Part shown: positions 28,401 to 41,639 of the stretch, one piece after another
How positions within the stretch are numbered: the stretch's first letter is position 1
Layout: each line of letters starts with the position of its first letter
From: Anas platyrhynchos
Lineage: Eukaryota; Chordata; Aves; Anseriformes; Anatidae
Direction of reading: 5' to 3'
Assembly (NCBI RefSeq): GCF_047663525.1
Contig: NC_092605.1
Location: 6,324,001 to 6,388,000, forward strand
Length of the DNA stretch: 64,000 nucleotides
The notes under the pieces: model-generated
The model's input: only the letters and a program-made list of their open reading frames with translations
What the model was told of the DNA's origin: nothing
Databases searched by the model: none
Translations under genes and position numbers: made by a program

Positions 28401-31400
28401 AAAGATAAGAAGCTAATGCAGTGTAAATTAAATAAGCTTGGCTTTGATATGAGCAAACGCTATTACACCTATAGCTTTCTTTATTACTGTGGGATGGCTT
28501 TGTCTGTGGTGTACCTCTGTTTTGTTACCACGTTTTGTTTTTTTTTTAATGCTTTTTTGTTGCTTTCATTTGTTTTCTTTTTCAGGTCATCCAATGTGGA
28601 AATTGAAATCACCATTGTGTCCTCTATTAACTAAGTTAAAGAAACTGAGCACTGAGGTCACTGATGTCACAAAAATCACCATCTCACTTGGTGAATTTTC
28701 CACTGTGAAATCAGAACTGACTGGAAACTGTTCTGCACCTATGGTGAGTCATTAAAAATGAAGGGTCTTATTACAACAAAAATGAAAAGAAAATTGAAAT
28801 GTGTTGCTACGTGGTATGAAATATGTTGGGGGGGGGAGGGAAAAACAAGTACAGTTTGAATCTGTATCAGTCCTGGAGGTTTGTTTGTTTGCTTGTTTAT
28901 TTTCTTTTGTGGATGTGTGCACATGCACTTTACCCCTAATGTGTTGTAATGCTAGGCAATTCTCAAGGCTTTGTGTTAATCTCAGGTCTTAACAAGGTAG
29001 CTACTGATCTTACCTTAAATTATGCAAAATTGAAACCGTTATTTTACATAACGTTTTCAAGTGGCTTTTTATTTTGTATTGCAGTTTTCTGGTCACCGAT
29101 CAGTTTTTCCTGATGCAGTCAGGAAAGGTTTACTAGATGAGATTGTGTCTTCTAACTCTCAATTTCCCGTGAGAAAATACCTTTATGCGTTTCTGAGAAG
29201 ACAAACGGAGCAATTACTTTTTGAGAATAGTATACAAGGTTAGTAATCTACATAGGAAAAATAAAATATATAAACACCCATAAGAAGGCAAGCTGAATTT
29301 TCCAGAAATATTACAATAAATGAATGTCCTTGGAAGAAAACTGGTCCCCATGTTTTAGGTTATCTTGACCAATTTTTTTCAAATATGGCTTGAACAAATG
29401 TACAGCTGTAATGGACAGAACTTGAAATTTTAAAGAGGTGTTTTTTTCTGAGTGTTCATGTTGTTTGGCTTTGTGTTTTTTTTTTTTCCTTCATAGAAAG
29501 CAGAGTTGGTGCTGCAAATTCTGAGGTAATTCAGAAACATTCTGAGAACTGGAAGGAAACTAAGAGGAAAAGGAGAGAAACAGAAGACCACAAATCGAAA
29601 AGGAGAAAACAAGTTGAGGGTACAGAGAAGGAATTAAAATCCAGAGTTTCCAGGAACCTTACTGCTCCTGTGTCTGGAGGAAAACAAGCAGATGCAGCAC
29701 AACCAACACACTTTGGGAAAAACAAGAACCAGAAACCAGATATTATAATAGAAGACAATGAATATTTATCAGAACCAAATACACTTTCAGGTAAATCTGT
29801 GTTTCCTGTCTGGTTTTCATTCTCTCCGCATTCAGGGAATATATGTCAGCTTTCTATGGTGATGGAAAAAATCCTGTCTTGTCTCAATATTTTACTAGAC
29901 TTGAGTAATGGATAATACTCAAGATATCAAGAAAATGGATAATGCTTAAATTATCAATTATCACTTTTTTTTTTTCCCTGTAGGTGTTGAAAAGGAAGAC
30001 GTGCTCTGGACAGAAAAGTACCAGCCTCAAGACTCCAGTGAACTTGTAGGGAACAGGAAAGAAATTGAAAGGCTACACAGGTCAGAACCGTACTTAAAAT
30101 ACCTCAAAATATTGTACTACTTCTTTATGTTAAAGAAACTATTAATTATTTCACACTGTGCTTGAGTAAGACTTAAAACGTATATGTTTGTGTGCTTTGA
30201 CTTCAAGAAAGTTGCAGAAACAAATCAGCAGTTGGTATGGATAGTTTTTTGGTCATGGTTTCTTTTAGAGAAGTAAGTTGGTATCTTGTATAGTAAAAAA
30301 TTAACACATGAGAAATACTACGTGAGGCTATGAGATAGGATACAATAATGCTTTTATACATCTAGTAAAAATCAATGGTTTTGGTCGGGTTATTTTATGC
30401 TTGCATGTTAGAGATAGGAACTTGTCAGTACTTGTCTGTGCTTTCTACAGGAATATTATGTACTATAAATATGCCCAAGCCTGATCTCGTTGCAATACAT
30501 CTACTGTTGATGGTAATATAGTATTTAAATCCTTGTAATCTATTGTGGTTTTAGTTTTATCTATTTGTGTTTTTCAAATTTTCTATGGTGGTTTAAGTTC
30601 TTCTTGCGACTCTTGCACAAAACATAATGTTGCATCTTGCAATCAATGCTATGAAATGTTTTCCACAGTTTAAATGGTTTGCTAAGTGACTTGGGTTTTA
30701 TACTAATCAACTAATAGAACAGAGAATGAAGAAGGAATTGGTCTTTACAAAATAATCACACCTTGCATATTTTTTTAATTGGAACAGACTCGTTAAGTTT
30801 CAAAGAGGGAGATCAGCCACATATTTTTCTTGAGTTTTGTTCTGTCTCATCTGAATTAGGTCTATTTTATTCAGCAATAATTTTTGTTGTTTTTGTTCTC
30901 TGTTCCTTCCCTTTATAGCTGGTTAAAAGAATGGAAAAAAAGAGCTGATTTGGAAGAAAAAAGAAATCAAAAAGGAGAAAAAGAGGACAAAGAACACCAA
31001 GGTGCTGATAGTTTGAAATAATATGTAGCTTCTCATTAAAGTTGGCATTACAATGACATGAGTTGATAATGATTTGAACAATATTTTCCGTTTCAAATAA
31101 TTTTACAGATTCTTTAGACAGCCTTGATTTTAAAAGTAATGAATCTGATATTGAGGAAGAGATCAGCCTCTGCAATACAGTTCTGATAACTGGCCCACCG
31201 GGAGTGGGTAAAACTGCTGCAGTGTATGCTTGTGCTCAGGAGCTTGGTTTTAAGGTACGTGGAGCTTTTTTGATGGTGCTGTTTTTCCTATTTGTAATTA
31301 ATGGTATAAAAACATTTGCAATACAAGAGATCTATTTAATTTATTTATTCATTTTAAATGCCATTGCAGATATTTGAAGTCAACGCCTCTTGCCAGCGCA

Positions 31401-34400
31401 GTGGTAGACAGGTACTGTCTCAACTAAGAGAAGCTACTCAGTCTCATCAAGTGGACAAAAAAGGCATTAATGCCCATAAGCCTTGCTTTTTTAACAGCTG
31501 TAGCAGTGCAAAGTCACCAAGTAAGTTTCATAGTTATATATGTAAGAAAAAAAAAAAAAAAAAGTAGACATCAGTTCTTTAAAGAAGATAACAAATGTCA
31601 GTTCATCTGGCCTCTAACAATAAGTGCTCTCCTGGTTAACACAACTACACACCAAATTAATGACTTTATAATGACTTTTCAAAAATGGACTTTTGATTCT
31701 CAGGTTATTTCTGTAGTGATAGATTAAATGGTATGACACTTAATAGGAAGTTGAACAGAAAGCATTCCCTGGACATACGGAAAGTAAAATATACATAAAT
31801 CGTTACAGTAAAACTGTCATATGCTATAAGCAAAACTGCAATTTCCTCTACATTTGCTTGAGAACTGTCAGTTTGAGATTACATTTCAAGCTTAAGATTA
31901 ATATAAAATGTATCTTGCAGAAAAAATGTATTCTCCGAAGAAAGTAATTTCACCAAGAAAACCTCCACTGTCACCAAAAGGAGCAGGATTAAAACGAAAC
32001 TTGCCCCCTAAAACACTTGCAAATTATTTTAAAATGCTTTCCAAACATAAAGGTAATGATGGAACAGTAACATCTCAAGAAAAAAATAAAGGTAGGTGTC
32101 ACTATTTAGTAGTTATCTTTAGAGATAGAAAAGCTCTACTGCACTATTGTATATGTGGAGAATAGAATTTATTACATTTATTACACCAGCTGCTGGCAGG
32201 AATGATGTAGTGCGTCTCTGATACACTTGCCTACATAGGAAGTAGTTGTCATTCTGTGTTAGAGGAGAGTTAACTAATGTACAGGCTATTTGAAGTTCAG
32301 TAGGCTCTCTAAAGGTGGTTTGGTTTCTTTGTGCTTTTGGGTTGTTTCTTTCTGGTATTTTATTTGAGACTTTGAATTTTAGTACTTTGAAAGACATGCT
32401 AAAATGTTTGAGACCACAAATGTTGGAAGGTATGTTTCCAAATTTTTCATGGGATCAGGTAGTCTTAAATTCAGGTTTTTAGAAATGGAATACTGTTTTT
32501 GGACAACTAGTTATTTTGAAAAAACAGTATGGAGGAGAGCACGTGAGCAAAAGAGCTGGATAGATCTGAGGCAATGGAGTCTAATCTGAAAAGGATGTTG
32601 GTGTATGTTTTCTGAAGCAGTTTATGTATAGGATGTTTTGTAAACCACTGCTTAGAGTGCATATTAAATGGTTTAAGTCCTTCATTTTCCGCTCAGTTCT
32701 TCATCAATCTGCAGGAAGTCTTCAGAGTTCATCTGAAGAAAAAGATGCTCAAATTAAGTCAACAAATAAAGAAGTAGAAGGAGGAGAACACAACAGAAAA
32801 AGCGCGACATCTCTCATACTTTTTGAAGAGGTAAAATACAGGTGAAACTTACTGATGTGAGCAATACATCCCTTTTTTGTTTAAGTAATTTAACTTTTCC
32901 TTCCTACTTGGGACTTGTAGTTGGATTGAAGTGTGAGGATTATCATCTTCTTAAAAATTAATTCAATTCCCGAGTAGTTTTATTAACCAGACTTGAATAA
33001 ATTTGTTAAAAGATAACGTAACTATCTATACTGTCTATCAACAGTTGTTCACTGTTAGAACAGTTTGCAGGATTCTACTAATTCAATTTCTTTGACTGTC
33101 AAAAGTATTGTTTTTGTTTTGCACTACTTGCCTGCAATGACACTTTAAAACACGCACTGTTAGCACCTCAGTAAAGTACTTAAGCCTACATTAAATTCTT
33201 TTTTCTTTAATGTCTTACATGCAAATGTAGTTGAGTCTTAAACCAATAATGCAAAGCTACAGCCAGGAATGTTATTTCAAGAAAATAGAGGAAGTATAGC
33301 GATGTTTGCTAACTGTGGGCTGATCCTACAGATCACTGGTGCAGTTCTATTAAAAAATAATAAAAAGCTATCTGGATGTTGTTTTTTATTAAGTTATCCT
33401 GAGCAACCTGCTCTGTGTGACCTAGCTTGCGGGGAAGTGGGGAGTTGGGCAAGGTAATATCTGGAGATCCCTTCCAACCTCAGCCAGTCTCTGATTCTGT
33501 GAACTTGTGCACAAATGAAATCTGTTATTGTTCAGTCTTACTCTGTAGTTAACAGTTTGACTGCATTTACAGCTAGTAGCTATTCCTAAAGCTATTGGTA
33601 TCTTGCATGTCATTGTGTTTTCTATAGGTAGATATAATATTTGATGAAGATGCAGGATTTCTAAGTGCAATAAAGACGTTCATGGCAACTGCAAAGAGAC
33701 CTGTAATTCTTACTACTAATGGTGAGTAGTGCTTGCTTCTGTAATTACAGGCAGAAAAACCTACTTGAATTCAAATATTTAAATGGGAATGGTTGATCTA
33801 AAACCTAAAATTTAAGAGACTGTAGAGTATTTCAAGTATTTGATTAAAGATGCTTCAACTGTTTACTCTAATGGATAAATAAAATAATTTGTTTTGAACA
33901 TATCATGACAGTTCACCAATATCTCTTTATCTAGATCCAACATTTAGCTTAATGTTTGATGGCTACTTTGAAGAAATCAACTTTAGAACTCCTTCCTTGG
34001 TAAGTCTATGCTTGGAAATGTAGATAATGTCCTACACAAGTAGCTGTCAGCTGATTTAATCTTGAAATTTCAGTGTTGGTGTAGGTTTATATCTATCAGA
34101 TGGAATATATCTTTTAACAGAAGACTGTTTTGGCTGTATGCGAGAGTATGTAATATGTTTTCATATTTACACGTAGAATTTATTATTAGCCTGGAGGATT
34201 TATTTATCTTAACCATTTAGCATTTGAAAGAATTATAGAAAGAACATCTTTACCAGATCTTAGAAACTCAGGTTAGTAATCTCCTAGAAGATATCTAATA
34301 GTCTTGATCTGAAGCCTGACTGTGCCAGTATCAGTTCGTTCATTAAAAAGTAAAAGAACTAGAAATATTATTGGTTATTCCTTTAACATTATCATTGTCA

Positions 34401-37400
34401 TCCTGTTACAGCAAATACATACTTGCAGCTATGTATTCTATAAAATAAATAAATATATGAGCATCAGAAGGAACTAGTTCTTGAGAAGGGAAACGTATTA
34501 ATGCAAAAATTAAAATTCTTTTAGATAACAGAAAATGCAGATTGGAAAGAAAAAAATATTTATGGTGAATATAGTTAACACCTGCTCAACAATTACAAGA
34601 AACGAGCTGTATGCAGTTTTAGGAACATAAGCAGAATGTGTTTTGTTTTTGGTTTTTTTTTTTTTTAAGAGTTAAATTTTCTAAACTCAAATTAATTATC
34701 TGACTTGGACTATTTGGAGCTGGTACAGAATCGTGCTGAGGTTTTAATGTAACTAATTTAATAAACCCTAATCTTTTATGTTTAAAATATATATATCAAG
34801 CATAAATAGAGTAACTTCGGTTTTGCAGTACTGACTGGTAAGAGTTGTTTTCAGTGTTGTGTTTTTATTTATACATTTTTCTAACTTTGATTTAGATAAA
34901 TGCTGCAAGCTATCTGCAAGCGCTGTGTTTGGCTGAGAATCTACGAACAGATGTAAAAGATTTAGCTGCTTTGTTAACCACAAATAACTGTGATATCAGA
35001 CAAAGTGTTCTCTTCTTACAATTTTGGGTTAAAAGTGGAGGTGGATACTTGAAAGACAAATGTCTGGCACTTCACGGTATGTTGATTTTATTTAAAATAA
35101 AATAAAAATTAGATTTTCTATCTTAAGATGACTTTAAATCAAACCGTTCCTAAAGTGCATGAATAGATGGTAACTTTCTGTAAGATTTGTAGAGATTTAG
35201 GTGGGTGTCTTGGGTTGTCAGGATTATTTTCTTTGCTACTTCAAAACCTCTTAGCATACACAAGGGTTTATAAATTTGATTACTACTGCATCTCATCATT
35301 ATCCTTTATCTCCCTGTCCTCTTATGAGTAGCAAAACTGGACAAAGCAGGGACCTAGTAGTTGTCTCCCTTCAGCTTAGAGTTTGCAGTTCTTTATAATT
35401 TATCAAGTTGTAGGTAACTTACCTAAAAGAAGCAGAATGGAAAAAGAAGAAAAAATTGACAGCTAGCAAGGAGGAGGAAACCTGAAGGATACAGGAAGAA
35501 TGTCCTCAGGAAGTGTGGGTGTGATAGAGAGAGACTACTGGAGTATAAAAGGAAGAAAAGACTATTTCTAATGGCTGCTTGCAGAGAACTGAGAGTTGGG
35601 CAGATTGACGCTTAAGGAGACAAAATGGGTGTGATTAATGGGGCAATTTTTGTTGCTATATTCATTCAGAACTGCAGCAAGAGGCAACAGCTACGGTATT
35701 TGTGAAAAGAATTGAGACCAAGGGGTAATCAGTAATTTTATGATGCAGCTTTTTTCAAGTGAAGCATGTTGTCTTTGTGCAGGAGAAGATGAGACGAACA
35801 AAGCAGATCAAGTAATTAATGCTGAAAAGGCTACTGATTCAGAGATAGAAGTTTCTCAGGCTGATGCACCTCTTCAGGAGTTTCCAAAATGCGACACAGG
35901 CTGTGTAGAGACATTGCTTGGCCTTAGAAATATCCTGTTGCCTTCAGAAGATTTGTTTACATTTCTTAAGGTATTTTTGTTGATAAGCTAATACTTTGAA
36001 TAATTACTAGATAATTGTGTAACTGTCACTACGAATAGTATCTTAAAAGCAAATCTTTTTGAAAAAGTTGGTTGTAGAAGTTATGGTATGATCTAGTAAT
36101 AAAGCAAAATACAAACTGGGGCAGTCTGCTGCAAGCCAAATAGTCCTTTGCCTCCAAAGTATAAAGACGGGAATATGAGGTTTTCTGTAGTTTTTTTTTT
36201 TTTTTTTAACACTTGAATGCATGATTATTAAAGTTAGTAATGCTTTTTTCACAACTATTCTACAGCAGAAAATCACAACCATGGAGAAATGGGATAAATT
36301 GATACAGCTTCTCACAGAATTCCAGCTGAAGACAGTGGATTTTATATACAGTAATCTCGAACTGCTTCTTCCTTTACCAGTGTGTTATCTTTCAAACCAG
36401 TCTGAAGCCCCTAACTCCACACTTGAAAAGACTACCATAGTTTCTTCAAAAAGCAAATCTATTAACAGCTACTGCTCTGGAAAAAAATCTAAAAAGACAA
36501 AGAACAAGAAAAGGCTTGATATATTGGATGATAGTGACTTATTTGACACTGAACTGAACTATTCAGCTGAATTCTTAAGTTTGCCAGCAGATAGTTCTAC
36601 ATCATGTGCTGAAGTGAATAGCGAGGAAACAAAATTGATGATGAATAGCAAAGGAAAAGACTTGAAAAATAAAACCCCAGCAAATGATAAAAGATCTGCT
36701 CTTGTTTGTCAGTGTCTGAATTCACTGACTGAATTTGTGGATAACATGTCTTTCTTGGATTGTTGTGTAAACAGTAACACCAGGGAGCCACTGGAGTTCT
36801 CTAAAGATGAAGGATTTAATTGGACAAATGGCAAAATCAAAAATGGTCTTTGTGATGAATTCAGTATAGAAAATACTGATTGGTGGAGTTCCCAGAGCTG
36901 TAGTGAAATAAAGGCAGCTATTGAAGCACTCAGTTTTAAGAAATGTTCTGTTAGTATTTCCCAAAAATTGGAAACCTCCTTGAGCTCCAGTAAAACACCT
37001 GAAAGTGATCAACTTGAGGGACTTACTATGCATATCTCAAACACAAGAAATTATGTATCCTTCAATCAGTCAGCTGATCCAAGGTAAGGCTTTACAAATA
37101 TTTCTGGAATACGCTGCATATGCTTGTCAAGAAAAGCATTTCAGTGTGTAGGACTGTTTCAGCTACTTTATGTACGAATTCATACAGATAGGAATGTTCT
37201 CAGTATGTCTCAGAACAACGGAGTAAGTTGTTCACCTAAGTAAGCTTAAATTAACTGCTTGGCACTTGCTATGAAAAATGACTTTGTTTGAATAACCCGA
37301 CTATAACATTGTTCAGGAATGGTGACCTTAATCTGGTCTACTTCAAAACAGCATACACATCACCCCAAAAAGGAGAACAAAGGAGTGGTTTTTTCCAAGG

Positions 37401-38442
37401 TAGTCAGATGGACTGAAATTGGTTTTGCAAATACCAGACACTCAATTTTTCATCCAGGGCCCCTTTGTATTAAAGGTGTAGGTGTTGCCTGATGAAGACC
37501 TAACATAATTGAGCAAAGCTATTGCATTTTTGTAAGTAAGAACCAAGAGGAGTAATGTCAAAATGGATCTGTCTAATCTGTGACCAAATTTAGCTGATAT
37601 ATCATGAGTTATAGATTGGATCTGAGTCTGCTATTTTCCTGAACATCCAGTCACAAGATGCTTTTTATTTTGAAGACCACAGATGCGCTCAGTTGTTTGA
37701 CGGATAAACTAAACGTCACATACATAACTAGATTGTGAAAACCTTGTCAGATTAGATAGTTAAGCTAAGAGCATTGGCAAAACAAACTACTGTCCTTTGT
37801 GTTTCTGCGTAAGTGCAGTTTTGAAATGCTGTGTAAGCAGCATATGATCAAAAATTGCAGGTGTCTAATCCACTGAGAAGCACACTGGTGTCAGACACCA
37901 GTATCTTTAACAGTTTTAAACCAATGGCTTTGATTTTAAAAGAACAAAATGGGGATCTTGTTCTTGAACAAGAAACAATAAAGCTTTGTTCTCATTTTAG
38001 CATTCACGAAAAAGCACAGAAGAGGTTGGCAGTCATCAGAACTATATTTTCCAGAGCTCCTTTAAACCTGGGTAACAAGCAAGCTAGCATACTTGAATAT
38101 CTCCCTACTCTTCGCAGTATTTGTAGGTCTGAGAAGATTAAAGAGCAAGGAAAGACTAAAAGAAGGTAAGTTTTTTTTTAGTTTTCCTAAATCCTGCTAT
38201 GTTTCAGTGTACAAGTTAGTTGTATTTTAATAAAATATTTTGTAAAAATCTTTCTAGATGAGAGAGGTGGATATTGCCTCTCTAAATAGAAGTATTTTCT
38301 ACAATTTGGAAATAATTTTGCCCCCTTATAGTTACTCTTTTTTTTTTTTTTTTTTTTTTACAGGTTCTTGCATTATCTTGAAGGAATTCATCTCGAAATA
38401 CCCAGACAAATTATACGCAGTCTGTCTCTAGACTTCCCTTAA
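22464..38442 (+). CDS. ATAD5: ATAD5 (ELG1), PCNA-unloading RFC-like ATPase, complete (1,828 aa)
   Basis: ATAD5 is the large subunit of an alternative RFC clamp complex that unloads PCNA from chromatin and promotes its deubiquitination by USP1-UAF1. The 23 coding exons are 22464-22523, 23084-24873, 25188-25275, 25770-25934, 26461-26599, 27122-27206, 27610-27791, 28586-28743, 29085-29238, 29497-29790, 29984-30080, 30919-31001, 31109-31254, 31370-31520, 31921-32091, 32697-32830, 33628-33721, 33935-33999, 34896-35076, 35783-35970, 36266-37083, 38001-38165 and 38364-38442. They total 5,487 nt and all junctions keep frame. The long exon 2 holds the Lys-rich disordered N-terminus, including PIP-like NILDYFKKT and the conserved KRKSNVVIEEEELELAVLE block associated with UAF1 binding. 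Exon 13 carries Walker A GPPGVGKT (residues 1127-1134); exon 17 carries the acidic FDEDAGF motif in the Walker B position. The start has a good Kozak context (GCCATGG). The human protein has 1,844 residues. Confidence 0.97.
22577..22610 (+). other. G-quadruplex-type G-rich tract
   Basis: Five G runs of three or more, with spacers of one to four bases, lie on the coding strand 54 bp after the ATAD5 exon 1 donor. This includes a repeated TGCCGGGGGG unit. It fits the standard intramolecular G4 pattern; folding is inferred. Confidence 0.6.
22744..22860 (+). mobile_element. CR1-type LINE 3' fragment
   Basis: The segment from GTTCGAGGCTGGACGTGG through to CAGCCTTAATGATTCTGTGA resembles the CR1 3' end and its terminal ATTCTGTGA-type repeat. 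It is diverged and truncated, in the sense orientation within ATAD5 intron 1. Borders are approximate. Confidence 0.65.
33385..33505 (+). mobile_element. CR1-type LINE 3' fragment
   Basis: It begins near TTATCCTGAGCAACCTGCTC, continues through GGAGATCCCTTCCAACCTCA and ends GATTCTGTGAAC, all hallmarks of an avian CR1 3' tail. It lies sense-oriented in the ATAD5 intron between exons 16 and 17, just upstream of exon 17 (33628). Confidence 0.8.
38338..38359. repeat. ATAD5: T22 polypyrimidine tract at the last ATAD5 acceptor
   Basis: Twenty-two T residues directly precede ACAG and the final ATAD5 exon. It acts as that exon's polypyrimidine tract and is likely to vary in length. Confidence 0.9.
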
Positions 38443-39305
38443 AATTGCTAACACCAGAAATACATTGTGCCTAATGGTGGTTTTCTCACCATGGTTTGAT
38501 TTATTATTTTTAAACACATTATTTTATTGTATATTCAGAGCCATTTGTATATTAAATTTCTATAAGTATTTAAAATAATGTATATATCTATTGTCATGAT
38601 ATTGCTTTTAACAACTGAAATGTTGGTGCTTGTCTAGTAAGTGCATTTAGAACATTAAATGTACAAATTAATCAGGACTTCATGCTATCTTTTTTTCTGT
38701 AATCTGTGAATCATGTAGCAAGAAGTCCTTTTTTTAAAAAACAAACAAACAAAAGACAGCTTTCACAACTTCTACAGCAAAGTTGGTTGTTTTTTTTTTT
38801 TTTTTATACCTCACTCACCCATCACCAGGAGCTGACTTGAGTAAAAGAAGCTTGTTTCTTTCAGAATTTGCATAAATGTTAAATAACACAGGGTGAGGAG
38901 GGAGCAGGGAGAGCAAGCAATAACTCTTGTGAAATGTAAATGACTGAGCAACTCCATTCACAATAACAAGTGGGTAGCAAAGTCTTTACGAAGCACTATG
39001 CCTTGATGTACATATATTTGTATACATTGGTTTCAAATTTACTCATTATTTACAGCTGATATGCATGTTGATCTTAAAAGGGTAGAGGAATGATTACTGT
39101 AGTTCATGATGGACTTGGACATTAGGCAAGACTTTGTAAATAACAATTATTCCAGTGTTACTTTTGATTTCAGTAATATTTAACTACTTCTAGTCTTGTA
39201 TATTGTGTTCTATTTTTATACTTCATTTTGTATTTGGCAAGACTTCAGCCTGATTATTTGTGATTGAATCTGTTTTTATACAACAATAAATTTGTGACAC
39301 TTTGC
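38443..39305 (+). other. ATAD5: ATAD5 3' UTR (predicted)
   Basis: AT-rich sequence follows the TAA stop to just past AATAAA at 39285-39290. Alternative signals lie at 39669-39674 and 39750-39755, so longer forms reaching about 39,770 are possible. It contains three Pumilio-type TGTANATA elements, at 38579, about 39007 and 39135. Confidence 0.7.
39285..39290 (+). terminator. ATAD5: Polyadenylation signal AATAAA, ATAD5
   Basis: A canonical hexamer in CAACAATAAATTTGTG, about 840 bp after the stop and followed by T/G-rich sequence. Two further AATAAA motifs downstream may be used as alternatives. Confidence 0.65.
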
Positions 39306-40051
39306 TATAGTTCTGGATATTTCTGATATTATATATGAAAAGTAATACTTTAATGTTTTTGGTCTATAATATTTATTTTTTTTTAACTGGAAGTATCTCA
39401 ACCATGTTTTTTCTACCTTTTATATTGCAGTTTTACTGTTCTTCTTCCTCAATTTGAAATTTTTGCATTACAGTGCCATTCCATTTACCTCGATGTTTCT
39501 ATAATAATGGGGAAGGCTATTTTCTAGTACCTTCTGTTCTCATCCTATATTTTTCATGTCTTAAAGATGTTCAGGAATGAGAAATATTTATAAAAATGGT
39601 AAATTATTTTAAGGATCTGCATTGTAGATAACCTTTATAGTTTACTCTTTCAGTAGCACAGAGAGTGAAATAAAGTGGTGCCTGTTTAAAATTTTATTGG
39701 ATTGTATTGTTGCATCAATGGTCTGAGTCCTGTGAACTTCTGAAAAAAAAATAAAGTAAAAGCGTATCCATTCACTGTTTTATAAAGGCTGCTAACTAAG
39801 GCGTGGACTTGCATATACTGGAGACAGGCCCTATAATGTGTTACTTTCTATTTTAGAAAATACAGGGGAAGACATAAATTAGCAGTGGGAGACAACTTAC
39901 TTCCTTTTGAAGCGAATTCTCTGGTTCTAATAATTGCCTTAGGAATTAATTTTAGAGAATGCTCAGGCTGTGGTGGTATAATAGGAGTCCAAAAGGTAAG
40001 GTGGAATTCAAGCAGTTCATTCCTTGATGAGAGGCTTCTGTGCAATTACCA

Positions 40052-40090
<39 letters not shown>

Positions 40091-41600
40091 CTCAAGCTAT
40101 CTTTCAAGCTAATATACTCATAACAGTTTATTTGAGCTCTGCTAAACCAGTCACTTTGCATTTCTGTGCATCAGGTATGAGCATCTTACTATTCTACTTA
40201 AGTAGTCAGAAGTTTAAACAGGGTCAGTTCAGGATTAAGAGACCAGGGGCTGAAGCAAGAACTGTGTATCTCTTGCATGTCAGAAGGCAGGTTTCTAGAA
40301 GGGGACAGGCTGGTCTTGAGGAAAAGAGAGGATTAACTGAGCCTAACCAGAAGACCTATTCCCCTGCATGTCTTCTACCTTTGAACCAAACTCTTTTCCC
40401 GCAGTAGTGTCCATCCTGCTTATTACTTCATACTGCACGTTGAGCTAGCCCATGTGTCTTATGCAGTAGGACATGCACTCATGCTTCCACAGCATTAAAG
40501 CGTAAATGTAGGGGAAAACTTCTCTTTGAAGCAGCAACCACCTTCTCTTCCACCTTATACAAAATCAGCTTCAGAAATCAGGGGAATGATACAAAGATTA
40601 CCTGAAAAGAAGAGACAACCTATGCATGAGATCTACCTAAACAAAAGACTTTGCTGAAACTGGAAGTAAAAATAGAGTTTCGAAATGACTCTACATCCTA
40701 TTTAAGCAGTAGTTATTATTGGGTGTACAGTAATTTCAAAAGTATGCATGTTTATTTATAAACATGTTCTTTGCTGGAATCTCAGCCAAGTTTGAAGCTT
40801 GTCTCTCTTTTTAGCATTATCCCATTATTGCTTTATAGAATACAAGTGCAAAGGAAGAGAAAAGGAAAAGGTGATGGATGAACTTAGCTAAACCATCTTG
40901 CTACATCTATTTAACACTCTTCTACACTCCCAGAGTACAGAAAAAAAGCTGCTGAGCTTTAGGTGTACCCTTGTGAATGTGTGATGCATTTATACTAATG
41001 CAGAGTAGGATGAAAGGATCCCTTTGCAAGACAGGGTTTTCACAAAGACTGAGATAGTCTGGAAATGGTGCAAGATAGTGACTAGAAGGCCTGGGAAGAA
41101 TATTTATTTGCCTTACAAGTTGCAAAGGTGCACTGAAGCTGAGCTATGTGACTATGACATAGTATTTTAAAACAAAACTAGTTAATAACTAATGCTGTAT
41201 TTTTTACTGTCAGGTTTGTATTTAGTCTTGAATATAAATAATTACTTGTAAATGTCAGGCATTTCCATATCTTAAAGGATTTGTAAGAACAGAAAGATTA
41301 AGCTAGCAAAAGATCTTCAAGGTATGGTTTGCAGGAAAGCTATGGGGAAAAAGAAATCCATTCTTATATTCTCATATGCAACAGCTCTTAAAGCTATAAC
41401 TAGAGTAAAATGAAAAATACTTGACATTTTTAATTTTCACTTTTAGTCTATTTCACTTTTAATTAACTTTGCTGTAAATCTTTCCCTCATTTTAAAATAT
41501 TGGGTCTTCTTCCTTAGATTAGGAAAGCTTCCCAGTTACGTTGACCAGTGACGTTTTGCTGTATCTTGCAAGAAGGGCATTGCCATCAGGCTTTGCAGAC
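39306..41600. other. ATAD5-ADAP2 interval, no gene seen
   Basis: AT-rich non-coding sequence containing the two distal ATAD5 polyadenylation signals and an A35 run. In human, TEFM lies here on the opposite strand. No open frame on either strand resembles TEFM, and the longest frames in the AT-rich part (up to 127 codons) read through the poly-A run. Confidence 0.6.
40053..40087. repeat. A35 homopolymer
   Basis: Thirty-five consecutive A residues, the longest homopolymer in the window. No flanking target-site duplication or retrocopied sequence was recognised, so it is scored only as a simple repeat. Confidence 0.9.
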
Positions 41601-41639
41601 CCTGACGTGCTGCTCTCCCTGGCTTCTCAGTGCAGCCAC

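Noticed and set aside
40024-40407. 127-codon frame spanning the A35 run, considered as a relic of TEFM or a retrocopy
   Set aside because: The frame exists only because poly-A encodes lysine. No TEFM similarity, target-site duplication or parent gene was recognised.
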